A DNA stretch of 28,839 bases from positions 1 to 28,839 of IMG/VR virus record IMGVR_UViG_3300017749_000088; one strand, 5' to 3'. Under the pieces are notes generated by a model. That model saw only the letters and a list, made by a program, of their open reading frames with translations, did no database searches and was not told where the DNA came from. Numbering within the stretch: the stretch's first letter is position 1; the number at the start of each line of letters is the position of its first letter. Below are positions 22,090-28,839 of this stretch, piece after piece. This DNA comes from a virus. A program made the translations under genes and the position numbers.

Positions 22090-22156
22090 GTAGATGTGAT
22101 GTAATGGAAACACGCCTCTTCGGAGAGTAGTGCAGGTTCAAATCCTGTCATCTACA
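22090..22156 (+). ncRNA. tRNA-like RNA with intact acceptor and T arm but collapsed anticodon arm
   Basis: The ends pair as a perfect 7-bp acceptor stem (GTAGATG/CATCTAC) with discriminator A22156. The T arm is canonical (GCAGG, loop TTCAAAT, CCTGT). A D-like arm is present (TGT/ACA around AATGGAA). The whole is only 67 nt because the anticodon arm is too short for a 7-nt loop: it reads CTC-TTCG-GAG, the very stable cUUCGg tetraloop, or alternatively CTCT-TCGG-AGAG. It could therefore not decode. It resembles a tRNA that lost about five bases, or a stable tRNA-shaped RNA such as T4 RNAs C and D. Confidence 0.6.
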
Positions 22157-22163
22157 CTATCTT

Positions 22164-22236
22164 GCCCGTTTGGCCCTCTGGTGAAGGCGATCTGCTCATA
22201 ACAGATAGAAGGTCGGATCGTAACCGACAACGGGCA
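22164..22236 (+). tRNA. tRNA with CAT anticodon (Met or Ile2)
   Basis: A full 73-nt cloverleaf: acceptor GCCCGTT/AACGGGC with discriminator A22236, D stem GCC/GGC, anticodon stem ATCTG/CAGAT with loop CTCATAA and anticodon CAT at 22197-22199, variable loop AGAAG, and T stem GTCGG/CCGAC. The CAT anticodon could be elongator Met, or Ile if the C is modified to lysidine; the G1-C72 pair argues against an initiator. The T loop is ATCGTAA, as in the tRNA-like element at 21954. No CCA is encoded. Confidence 0.85.
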
Positions 22237-22239
22237 TTA

Positions 22240-22407
22240 GGAACTTGAGACGTTCCAATCAAGGTGCTCATCGGTTCGGATATACCGAAACCCTGTTGGT
22301 GAGGATAAACCCCCTTGAATATTCACAACGGAAATTGTGTCTTACTCCATTACAAACTGTCAGTATGTTGGGTGTAGCGCCCACATAGCATACGGATAAG
22401 TGTAATG
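22240..22407 (+). ncRNA. Structured non-coding stretch between tRNAs
   Basis: No gene is seen in these 168 bases, but stems are dense: GGAAC/GTTCC with a 7-nt loop TTGAGAC (22240-22256, anticodon-arm-like); TCAAGG/CCTTGA (22259-22264 with 22313-22318) enclosing a stem around ATATA and a CTCATC/GGTGAG pairing; and CATTACA/TGTAATG (22348-22354 with 22401-22407) enclosing a strong hairpin at 22364-22387 (TATGT and GGGTG paired with CGCCC and ACATA). They may be stable RNAs or tRNA remnants and processing structures. Confidence 0.4.
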
Positions 22408-22411
22408 TCTT

Positions 22412-22485
22412 GTGGGCGTAGTCCAATTGGAAGAGACATGGAGTTTAAGCCTCCATCAGTGCTGGTTCGAGTCCAGTCGCCCATA
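22412..22485 (+). tRNA. tRNA with TAA anticodon (Leu by code), short variable loop
   Basis: A 74-nt cloverleaf: acceptor GTGGGCG/CGCCCAT with discriminator A22485, T8, D arm GTC/GAC with TTGG loop, anticodon stem TGGAG/CTCCA with loop TTTAAGC and anticodon TAA (22446-22448), 5-nt variable loop, and T arm GCTGG, TTCGAGT, CCAGT. The anticodon reads the leucine codon TTA, but bacterial tRNA-Leu normally has a long variable arm, which is absent here. No CCA is encoded. Confidence 0.85.
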
Positions 22486-22498
22486 TTAAGATTTACAA

Positions 22499-22548
22499 CA
22501 TAGTAGTTCAACTCCCTATAAATAATAGTAGGGAGTTGAACTACTATG
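22499..22548 (+). promoter_or_regulatory. 20-bp perfect inverted repeat over homing endonuclease start
   Basis: Arms at 22499-22518 and 22529-22548 are exact reverse complements, separated by 10 nt. The right arm contains the GGGAG ribosome binding site (22531-22535) and the ATG (22546-22548). RNA read through from upstream would fold into a 20-bp hairpin hiding both. Confidence 0.9.
22517..22524 (+). promoter_or_regulatory. T4-type late promoter inside the inverted repeat
   Basis: TATAAATA is an exact match to the T4 late promoter core. With the usual spacing, transcription would begin near 22530-22531, after the left arm, so late transcripts lack the hairpin and expose the start codon. Confidence 0.75.
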
Positions 22549-23109
22549 CAATATCATATGCATCACTTGAAACCCAGATATATGGGAGGTAATGATGCAC
22601 CAGAAAACTTGGTAAGAGTATCAATAAAGAGGCACGCAATGTTTCACTTTTGCAACTATCAGTTATGGGGTAATAAAGAAGATAAAATAGCGTGGTGTGC
22701 TTTAAGTGGTCAGATTTCTTTTGATGAAGCACAATATCAAGCACAACTTTTAGGTGGTGATAGAGCCAGAGAAGTCTTCAAGGAAAAAATGAAGAACGAC
22801 CCAGAGTATAGGGCGGCATTCAGTAGAAGGATGAAAGAAAGATGGAACGACCCAGAGTGTAGAGAAAGAATGGCGGAGAATTGCCGTAAAACACAGAAAA
22901 AGGCAATGACTGCGGCACTATCAAAAGAGGCACGTCAGAAGAAATTGGATACTTTAAAAAGAATAGGTCACCAACAAGGTAAGAAAAACTCTATGTATGG
23001 TAAAATGTGGATTACTGATGGAACTAAAGAAGGATCACGCAGAATACCAAAAGGTGATCCAATACCAGAAGGATTTAGAAAAGGAAGAGTTTGCCAAACA
23101 AAGAAATAA
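22546..23109 (+). CDS. HNH homing endonuclease
   Basis: The 187-residue protein is a free-standing HNH endonuclease of the phage homing type. Residues H6-H7, N21 and H30 form the H-N-H set within H-H-L-K-P-R-Y-M-G-G-N-D-A-P-E-N-L-V, followed by A-M-F-H and I-A-W-C-A-L-S-G-Q-I, a phrase common in such enzymes. The middle has R-R-M-K-E-R-W-N-D-P, a NUMOD3-like DNA-binding motif. The C-terminus carries K-K-N-S-M-Y-G-K-M-W-I-T-D-G and P-I-P-E-G-F-R-K-G-R, another repeat type of these proteins. It probably cuts phage genomes lacking it at a nearby site and spreads itself. It sits between the tRNA cluster and small ORFs; expression appears restricted to late time by the start-site hairpin. Confidence 0.9.
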   Translation: MQYHMHHLKPRYMGGNDAPENLVRVSIKRHAMFHFCNYQLWGNKEDKIAWCALSGQISFDEAQYQAQLLGGDRAREVFKEKMKNDPEYRAAFSRRMKERWNDPECRERMAENCRKTQKKAMTAALSKEARQKKLDTLKRIGHQQGKKNSMYGKMWITDGTKEGSRRIPKGDPIPEGFRKGRVCQTKK

Positions 23110-23126
23110 ATAGTCAAAAAGACTAT
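23105..23126 (+). promoter_or_regulatory. Late motif plus small hairpin over next start
   Basis: AATAAATA (23105-23112) overlaps the endonuclease stop. A 6-bp stem ATAGTC/GACTAT (23110-23115 with 23121-23126) around AAAAA reaches into the ATG at 23125. A transcript begun near 23118 would lack the left arm, as in the larger repeat upstream. Confidence 0.5.
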
Positions 23127-23466
23127 GAAATACTTTCAGCAATTCTCAGAAGATATGGCACAGAGACGTGCTGATCTTGCAAATAAAGAAAAAGAATATG
23201 TTCAAAATTATCAAGATAATTTAGAACGAGATTCCAAAAAATATGCTGAAGATTCTGAAGAAAGAAGACAAAAACAAGAAGCAGAGCAAGAAGCAAGAAA
23301 TCAAGAACAAGAAGAATTGGTGCAAAGAAGAAGAGAAGAACGTCAACAAAGAAAAGAAAGAAAACAAGCAGAAAGAGAAGCAGAAAGAGAATCAAGAGAA
23401 CAACAAGCACAAGATAAATACTTGAGGTCTTTAGAAGCAAGAGTTTCTGAAACCGAAAATAAATAA
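23125..23466 (+). CDS. Charged coiled-coil protein of unknown function, 113 aa
   Basis: No family is recognised. Almost the entire sequence from residue 8 on is a single predicted helix rich in E, K, Q and R, with runs such as R-R-Q-K-Q-E-A-E-Q-E-A and K-Q-A-E-R-E-A-E-R-E, which fits a long coiled coil. The first seven residues (M-K-Y-F-Q-Q-F) are more hydrophobic. The purine-rich coding strand gives a long ORF on the opposite strand that I regard as a shadow. Start ATG 23125 lies in a small hairpin just after a late motif, and a clear ribosome binding site is not visible. It could be a structural, scaffolding or nucleic-acid-associated protein. Confidence 0.65.
   Translation: MKYFQQFSEDMAQRRADLANKEKEYVQNYQDNLERDSKKYAEDSEERRQKQEAEQEARNQEQEELVQRRREERQQRKERKQAEREAERESREQQAQDKYLRSLEARVSETENK
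23458..23465 (+). promoter_or_regulatory. Candidate late promoter for 102-aa ORF
   Basis: AATAAATA overlaps the TAA stop of the coiled-coil gene (23464-23466) and is 17 nt before the ATG at 23483. Confidence 0.55.
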
Positions 23467-23482
23467 AAGAAAGAATAATATT

Positions 23483-23791
23483 ATGTCTTTCACAGTAACC
23501 ACAAAGAAGTGTTGGTATAATGACTATAAAATGATAGTCAAAATGTTCTTTCTTAATGATGTGCCATTTTCGTTTGATGATTTACCTGTAGGTTATTTGT
23601 ATGACCGAGAAACAGTAAGAGAAGCATATAGTAATAAAGATTATTCGGTAGAAGATATTTACAAGGGTTCCAATTATTTGATATTGGAAAATTGTCATCC
23701 TTGCTTTGATGATATTGAGATATTAAATCCCGAAAACTTACCAGAGGAGATTCGAAGTTTTTATAATGGAGAAGAAGATTTACTGAGATAA
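23483..23791 (+). CDS. Unknown acidic protein, 102 aa
   Basis: I do not recognise this protein. It begins M-S-F-T-V-T-T-K-K-C-W-Y-N-D-Y-K, has a beta-rich, aromatic first half and an acidic C-terminal half with E-N-C-H-P-C-F-D-D-I-E-I-L-N-P-E-N-L-P-E-E-I. The C-H-x-C arrangement alone is too little to claim a metal site. A late motif lies directly upstream and another overlaps its stop codon, so it seems to be transcribed as a single late unit. Codon use and base composition resemble the neighbours. Confidence 0.65.
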   Translation: MSFTVTTKKCWYNDYKMIVKMFFLNDVPFSFDDLPVGYLYDRETVREAYSNKDYSVEDIYKGSNYLILENCHPCFDDIEILNPENLPEEIRSFYNGEEDLLR

Positions 23792-23794
23792 ATA
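23787..23794 (+). promoter_or_regulatory. Candidate late promoter for giant fibre gene
   Basis: GATAAATA overlaps the TAA stop (23789-23791) of the preceding ORF and lies 32 nt before the ATG at 23827. Confidence 0.6.
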
Positions 23795-23826
23795 AGTCAT
23801 AGAAATAGCATAGACGCAGTAATACA

Positions 23827-26800
23827 ATGCCTCTGAATAAATTAGATTCTATTATTAAGAACACTGAAGGTCGTATATTATATGTAAGTCCATCAGATTT
23901 GGATTCAACGGATAGTATTAGTAATCAAGGAAACTCACTTGCTCGACCGTTTAAAACTCCTCAGAGAGCATTAATTGAGTCTGCAAGATTTTCATATGTA
24001 AAGGGAAATAATAACGACGAAACAGAGAAGACTACAATCCTCTTAATGCCTGGTAATCATGTAATTGATAATCGTCCCGGTTATTCTATTGATAGTACGG
24101 GAACAATCACATCTGCCGATGGTTCGGCAATAAGACCTTTATCATTAACATTAGATTCTATTTTTGACTTAACGCAAAAAGATAATGATCTTTATAAGTT
24201 TAATAGTGTAAATGGTGGAGTAATTGTTCCTCGTGGAACTTCAATTGTTGGTCTTGACTTAAGAAAGACTAAAATACGCCCTCTTTATGTTCCCAATCCA
24301 ACTGATAATACTCCAAATTCTGCAATCTTTAGAATTACTGGAGCATGTTATCTCTGGCAATTCTCTATTTTTGATGGTGATGAGTTCGGAACTGTTTATA
24401 CACAACCAGATAATTTTGAACTTAAGTCAAGTCCAACATTTTCACACCATAAACTTACAGTATTTGAATATGCCGATGGTGTAAATGATGTTGGCACTCA
24501 AGGTGTAACAGACCTTGCGATGTATTATGCAAAACTATCAGAAGCATATGGTCCTGGATCAGGTCGGGAAGTTGATCCTTCAGATAAATTTGATGTAAAT
24601 AAAGAAGGATTTACTTCAGTAAGACCAGAGTTTGAGATTGTTGGTGCATTTGCAGCAGATCCTATTAGAATTGAAAATATTAAATCAGGTGATGGTGCAA
24701 CACCAACAAGAACAATTACTGTTACAACACAAGGTCCTCATGGATTAGATGTAGGAACACCAATTCGTATTGAAGGTATAGTAGGTGGTGATAATGCTCC
24801 TTATAATATTTCAACCAAAGTCATAGATGTTGATGATACTAGTGATAATATCTTTTTCTACACTATATCATCTAATGATTTTGCACTTATTGATCCTTCA
24901 CCAACACTAAACGATGCAACAGTAACAATCGAAACTGATACAGTTTCTGGAGCTTCTCCTTATATCTTTAATATCTCCATGCGTTCTGTATGGGGTATGA
25001 ATGGAATGCACACTGACGGATCTAAGGCAACTGGATTCCGTAGTATGGTTGTGGCTCAATTCACTGGGGTTAGTCTTCAGAAAGATGATAGAGCATTTGT
25101 AAAGTATATTCCATCATCTAGAGAATATAGAAATGATTTTTATACATCAGGAACAACTCAAACTGGTTCCACTTTATCTTCACAATCTTCATCTAGTGGA
25201 ACTGTATACCATTTAGATTCTGATGCCATTTATAGAAAAGGATGGGAACAAACTCATATTAAGATGTCCAATGATGCAATTGTTCAGGTCGTTTCTGTGT
25301 TTGCGATTGGATATAATAAGCACTTTGAGGCGCAGAGTGGAGGAGATGCCTCTGTAACTAACTCAAACTCTAACTTTGGTCAGTTGTCTTTAGTCTCTGA
25401 AGGATTTAAGAAAGAAGCATTTGAGAAGGATAACAAAGCATTCATTACTCACATTATTCCACCAAGAGCAATTGATTCTACCGAAGAAGATATTGATTGG
25501 TTAACTCTTGATCAGGATGCAACAAATACTTCAACTAAATTATATCTCTTTGGATTTAATGATGAGGATGTAAAACCACCAATTCTTACACAAGGATATC
25601 GTGTTGGTGCAAAAGTAAATGATAAACTTTATCTTGGTACTGATTCTGCCGATATTGTGATGCCAAGTGGTGCCTCATCTTTTGAGGAATATTCAGTAAC
25701 TTCTGGACCTTCGTCAAATATATTTACGATAGGAACTCATAATTTATCAACAGGTGAAAAGGTTATTATTATCAGTGATGATGGAGACCTATCAGAAAAT
25801 TTAAGAACCAACACAGTTTATTATGCAATTGTACCAAATAATACGACTATTAAACTTGCCGCATCAGAAGCAGAAGCACTTGCAGATGAACCAATTACAG
25901 TATATGGTGGAACAAATCTAAAAATTCTTACGAGAGTTTCTGATAAACAATCTGGTGATGCCGGACACCCAGTTCAGTATGATAAACAAGACCCATCATC
26001 AAATCCTAATGGACTGAATCAGTGGTACATTAATGTAAATTCTGATAATAGTATTACTGGGCAACTTTCTGGAACTGGTGCCACAGAACCAACTATTATC
26101 AAGAGAATTGCAGATAATAGAAGTTTAGATGAGAAGATTTATAAAGTTAGAGTTGTAGTTCCAAGTCAGCTTGGAAATGCAAAGACACCAGAAGCAGGAT
26201 TTGTTCTTCAAGAATCTAGCACAACTGGATATGTAGGAACTGCGGATACAAATAGAACGACTATCGATTCTACTAATTATGATTGGAATCGAAATTTAAG
26301 TTTTATTAAAACTTGTTCTTTATCATCACCAACAGTCACTGTTATTACAGAACTTCCTCACAATTTAAAAGTTGGTGATTCAGTTACTATTAAGAATGTA
26401 ACTGATTCTACAAACACGACTGGATTAATTGATAAAGGATATAATGGGACATATGATGTCACTAGTGTTGATGGTTTAGAATTTACATATACAACAACAT
26501 TAACTCCAGGAGCATTTACGAATAATGTAAATGATAGAACAACATCACTTCCAAGATTTGAGAGAACTGACTTAAAGTCAAATCTTTATGTTTATAGGAA
26601 CGAGATAATCTCCGAATATAGTGATGGAGATTCAAATGGTGTGTATCACATTTATGCACTGAATTCTAATAATGCTATTCAGAATGAATTCACTAATCTA
26701 GAGTATAGTCAGAATGTAACTGATTTATATCCACAACTTGATAGAGATAATCCTAATGATGACCCAAATTCTGCAAAAACTTATGCCTTAAGGTCTCCAA

Positions 26801-28839
26801 TTGGAGATGTTCAAACTGATGACCTTAAGAAGAGTATTACAAGAGAAAGTGCCGACTTATTATTAACATCACTCGGTATTGGTCTTAATATAAAATCAGT
26901 CACAAACCCAACATCAACAACACCAACTATCGAATTTGATAGAAATCACAACTTTAATAGTATTGTATCTGGAAGTCTTGGTGCAACTTCAGGGTTTACT
27001 CCAGGAACTTATTATAATGTAAAAATTTCTACAGTAGCAAATCCGATTAGTAGTCCTAGTGCCTTTGATAGTGCGTGGCAAGGTGCAACTGCAAAAGTTG
27101 TTGTTGCTTCTGGAGGTAATATAACTTCCGCAGAAATTATGAACGGTGATTCTGATTATTCTGCAGGAACATATTTCTTAGATACTCGTGTAATTGGAGC
27201 AGGAACTCCTAATACATTTACGGTCACTTCTGCTGATATTTCATCTCCAGTTGGGAATGTAGTTCAGTTTACTGGTATTGGAACAGGAACTGATACTTAT
27301 CACCGTATTACAGGAGTTACTGCTAAAGATAGTATTTCGATTGCAAGAACAACTGGAGATCCAGTAATCACCTCAGATAATTATGCATTCATAACGGCAC
27401 CTTCTGTTCAAATATCCTCTAAGAGTTTTAATAATGGAGTTGTAACGATTAATACTACCAATGGGCATGGATTAGCAGTTGGTAATAAGTTTAGAATTAT
27501 TACTAATTCTAATGTTAATAAAGGTGATTTCACAGTCGGAGAAGTTGTAGATTTCAATACATTTAGATTTAATTCAGAATCTAATGTAACTAGTGTTGGT
27601 AATGGATTTATTCTGAAGCACGGTTTATCATCAAACATTGGTGTTTCTGATAAGTCAAGTGAAAATCTTCAGTCAAGAGCAATTACTATTTTTGATGGAG
27701 AAACATTAACTCTCACTGAATCTGGTGGCATTAATGCTAGTCCAACAACAACATCATTTTCTGTAAGTAGTCCTGGTATTACCAGAACTATGGCAAGGTT
27801 CCCATTAGGTTCTTATATTCAAATTGATAATGAAATTATGAGAATTGCGAGTGATTCTCTGAGTGGAACTCCTATAGATAAAATTACAGTGATTCGTGGA
27901 GCACTTGCTACTTCACCCACAACACATGTCGAGAACTCAACAATCAGAAAGATTAAAGTTCCTTCAATTGAGTTCCATAGACCATCAATTATTCGTGCTT
28001 CTGGTCATACATTTGAGTATCTGGGATATGGTCCTGGAAACTATTCTACGGGTCTTCCACAGGTTCAGGACAGAACACTCACAGAAAGGGAAGAGTTCTT
28101 GTCACAGGCACAGGAAAAGGGTGCTGGTATCGTTGTTTATACTGGTATGAATAACAAAGGTGATTTCTATATTGGAAACCAGAAGAAATCATCTGCAACT
28201 GGTGAAGAAACTAATTTTGATATTCCAGTCCCAACTGTGACTGGTGAAGATCCATCGAGATTGAGTGCGGTATTTGATGAAGTTACAATTAAAGAAAGAT
28301 TAGTTGTAGAAGGTGGAGATTCTGGACAAGTTCTCTCGCAGTTTGGTGGTCCTGTTACTTTTGATGGAAAAATTAAAGCAAATGCTCAAGTAAAAATTGC
28401 TAATGCAACTGATTCTACAGGACCTACATCTGGAGCACTTGTAGTTACTGGTGGTGTTGGTGTTGGCAAAACAATTACTGCATCAAATGCTACAGTCGGT
28501 AATGTTACTCTTAATGGTAATACAAATGAACTAACTTCAACAAGTGGTAATTTGAATATCAATGCCTCTGCAGGAAATTTAGTTAACATTAAAACAGATA
28601 CTACTGTAACTGGTGTTTTAGATGTTAATGGTAGTGCAGACATTGATGATGTAAGAATTGATGGTAATACTGTTACCACAACTAGTAATAATTTAATCCT
28701 TGATTCTAATACTAATGAGGTTGAAATTAATGCTAATACTACTGTAACTGGTATACTAGATGTTAATGGTAGTGCAGACATTGGTGATGTAACAATTGAT
28801 GGTAATACTGTTAACACAACTAGTGATAAGTTAATCCTT
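23827..28839 (+). CDS. Giant fibre-like virion structural protein (partial, at least 1671 aa)
   Basis: The frame is open from ATG 23827 to the right edge with no stop. The N-terminus has a pectate-lyase-like opening (I-L-Y-V-S-P-S-D-L-D-S-T-D, then A-R-P-F-K-T-P-Q-R-A-L-I-E-S-A-R-F), followed by L-L-M-P-G-N-H-V-I-D-N and I-V-P-R-G-T-S-I-V-G-L-D-L-R, a layout like the beta-helix of the 938-residue protein. The middle contains repeated beta-sandwich phrases (T-Q-G-P-H-G-L-D-V-G; T-I-G-T-H-N-L-S-T-G; T-E-L-P-H-N-L-K-V-G-D). Near the right edge are tail-fibre shaft motifs (G-A-L-V-V-T-G-G-V-G-V-G-K-T-I) and 46-residue repeats. It is one of the large cyanophage adhesin-like proteins; the host-binding role is inference. 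Confidence 0.85.
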   Translation, partial: MPLNKLDSIIKNTEGRILYVSPSDLDSTDSISNQGNSLARPFKTPQRALIESARFSYVKGNNNDETEKTTILLMPGNHVIDNRPGYSIDSTGTITSADGSAIRPLSLTLDSIFDLTQKDNDLYKFNSVNGGVIVPRGTSIVGLDLRKTKIRPLYVPNPTDNTPNSAIFRITGACYLWQFSIFDGDEFGTVYTQPDNFELKSSPTFSHHKLTVFEYADGVNDVGTQGVTDLAMYYAKLSEAYGPGSGREVDPSDKFDVNKEGFTSVRPEFEIVGAFAADPIRIENIKSGDGATPTRTITVTTQGPHGLDVGTPIRIEGIVGGDNAPYNISTKVIDVDDTSDNIFFYTISSNDFALIDPSPTLNDATVTIETDTVSGASPYIFNISMRSVWGMNGMHTDGSKATGFRSMVVAQFTGVSLQKDDRAFVKYIPSSREYRNDFYTSGTTQTGSTLSSQSSSSGTVYHLDSDAIYRKGWEQTHIKMSNDAIVQVVSVFAIGYNKHFEAQSGGDASVTNSNSNFGQLSLVSEGFKKEAFEKDNKAFITHIIPPRAIDSTEEDIDWLTLDQDATNTSTKLYLFGFNDEDVKPPILTQGYRVGAKVNDKLYLGTDSADIVMPSGASSFEEYSVTSGPSSNIFTIGTHNLSTGEKVIIISDDGDLSENLRTNTVYYAIVPNNTTIKLAASEAEALADEPITVYGGTNLKILTRVSDKQSGDAGHPVQYDKQDPSSNPNGLNQWYINVNSDNSITGQLSGTGATEPTIIKRIADNRSLDEKIYKVRVVVPSQLGNAKTPEAGFVLQESSTTGYVGTADTNRTTIDSTNYDWNRNLSFIKTCSLSSPTVTVITELPHNLKVGDSVTIKNVTDSTNTTGLIDKGYNGTYDVTSVDGLEFTYTTTLTPGAFTNNVNDRTTSLPRFERTDLKSNLYVYRNEIISEYSDGDSNGVYHIYALNSNNAIQNEFTNLEYSQNVTDLYPQLDRDNPNDDPNSAKTYALRSPIGDVQTDDLKKSITRESADLLLTSLGIGLNIKSVTNPTSTTPTIEFDRNHNFNSIVSGSLGATSGFTPGTYYNVKISTVANPISSPSAFDSAWQGATAKVVVASGGNITSAEIMNGDSDYSAGTYFLDTRVIGAGTPNTFTVTSADISSPVGNVVQFTGIGTGTDTYHRITGVTAKDSISIARTTGDPVITSDNYAFITAPSVQISSKSFNNGVVTINTTNGHGLAVGNKFRIITNSNVNKGDFTVGEVVDFNTFRFNSESNVTSVGNGFILKHGLSSNIGVSDKSSENLQSRAITIFDGETLTLTESGGINASPTTTSFSVSSPGITRTMARFPLGSYIQIDNEIMRIASDSLSGTPIDKITVIRGALATSPTTHVENSTIRKIKVPSIEFHRPSIIRASGHTFEYLGYGPGNYSTGLPQVQDRTLTEREEFLSQAQEKGAGIVVYTGMNNKGDFYIGNQKKSSATGEETNFDIPVPTVTGEDPSRLSAVFDEVTIKERLVVEGGDSGQVLSQFGGPVTFDGKIKANAQVKIANATDSTGPTSGALVVTGGVGVGKTITASNATVGNVTLNGNTNELTSTSGNLNINASAGNLVNIKTDTTVTGVLDVNGSADIDDVRIDGNTVTTTSNNLILDSNTNEVEINANTTVTGILDVNGSADIGDVTIDGNTVNTTSDKLIL
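28600..28839 (+). repeat. 138-nt tandem repeats at the right edge
   Basis: The unit starting at 28600 recurs at 28738 (46 codons apart) and runs off the window. Both encode T-T-V-T-G-x-L-D-V-N-G-S-A-D-I followed by I-D-G-N-T-V. The number of units is not known because the window ends within the second. Confidence 0.85.

Noticed and set aside
22364-22387. Hairpin as an intrinsic terminator upstream of the last tRNA
   Set aside because: It is strong but not followed by a T tract, and a tRNA lies directly downstream in the same direction.
23123-23440. Hydrophobic ORF on the minus strand opposite the coiled-coil gene
   Set aside because: It is the mirror of a purine-rich coding strand; leucine/phenylalanine/valine runs are a composition artefact.

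Overview
This window reads as a piece of a T4-like myovirus that infects cyanobacteria, most likely a marine cyanophage. The reasons are the recognisable T4 genes 59, 33, 32, 53, 48, 4, 54, 26, 51, 27 and 5, the AT-rich sequence, a gp33 that resembles a small cyanobacterial protein family, and very large fibre-like structural proteins with repeated beta modules. No host chromosomal genes are visible. Functional names rest on recalled family similarity read from the translations; no database search was run.

Layout. Bases 1-1528 (+) hold the end of the helicase loader gp59, the late co-activator gp33 and the single-strand DNA binding protein gp32, which has its own sigma70-type promoter. Bases 1530-4335 (-) hold baseplate gp53, tube-cap gp48, an unknown 174-residue protein and head-completion gp4. 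Two divergent late-promoter motifs separate this block from a long rightward tail operon (4432-21474): gp54, gp26/gp51, two tape-measure or hub-like proteins (the second carrying a lambda-type lysozyme domain and a possible peptidase domain), hub gp27, gp5 reduced to an OB domain plus new C-terminal regions, a separate spike protein, fibre-like proteins of 938, 223 and 1285 residues, and a tail assembly chaperone. Bases 21528-22485 form an early-looking cassette: a perfect-consensus sigma70 promoter, a 62-residue ORF, a Phd/YefM-like antitoxin, two canonical tRNAs and several tRNA-like or hairpin RNAs. Then follow an HNH homing endonuclease, two small unknown ORFs and the first 1671 codons of a giant fibre-like protein that runs off the window.

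The strongest new observations are two. (1) The gp26-gp51 junction has all the parts of a programmed -1 frameshift: an upstream Shine-Dalgarno-like element, a TTTTTTC slip site in the correct phase, a 5-6 nt spacer and a 10-bp stem-loop. It would fuse gp26 to gp51 directly upstream of the tape-measure-like gene, as lambda G/GT does. (2) The homing endonuclease start codon and ribosome binding site lie in one arm of a perfect 20-bp inverted repeat whose centre carries an exact T4 late promoter (TATAAATA), the same early-off/late-on logic known for T4 I-TevI and lysozyme.

A motif of the form (N)ATAAATA or CTAAATA recurs before many genes and often overlaps the previous stop codon, which suggests compact late transcription units.
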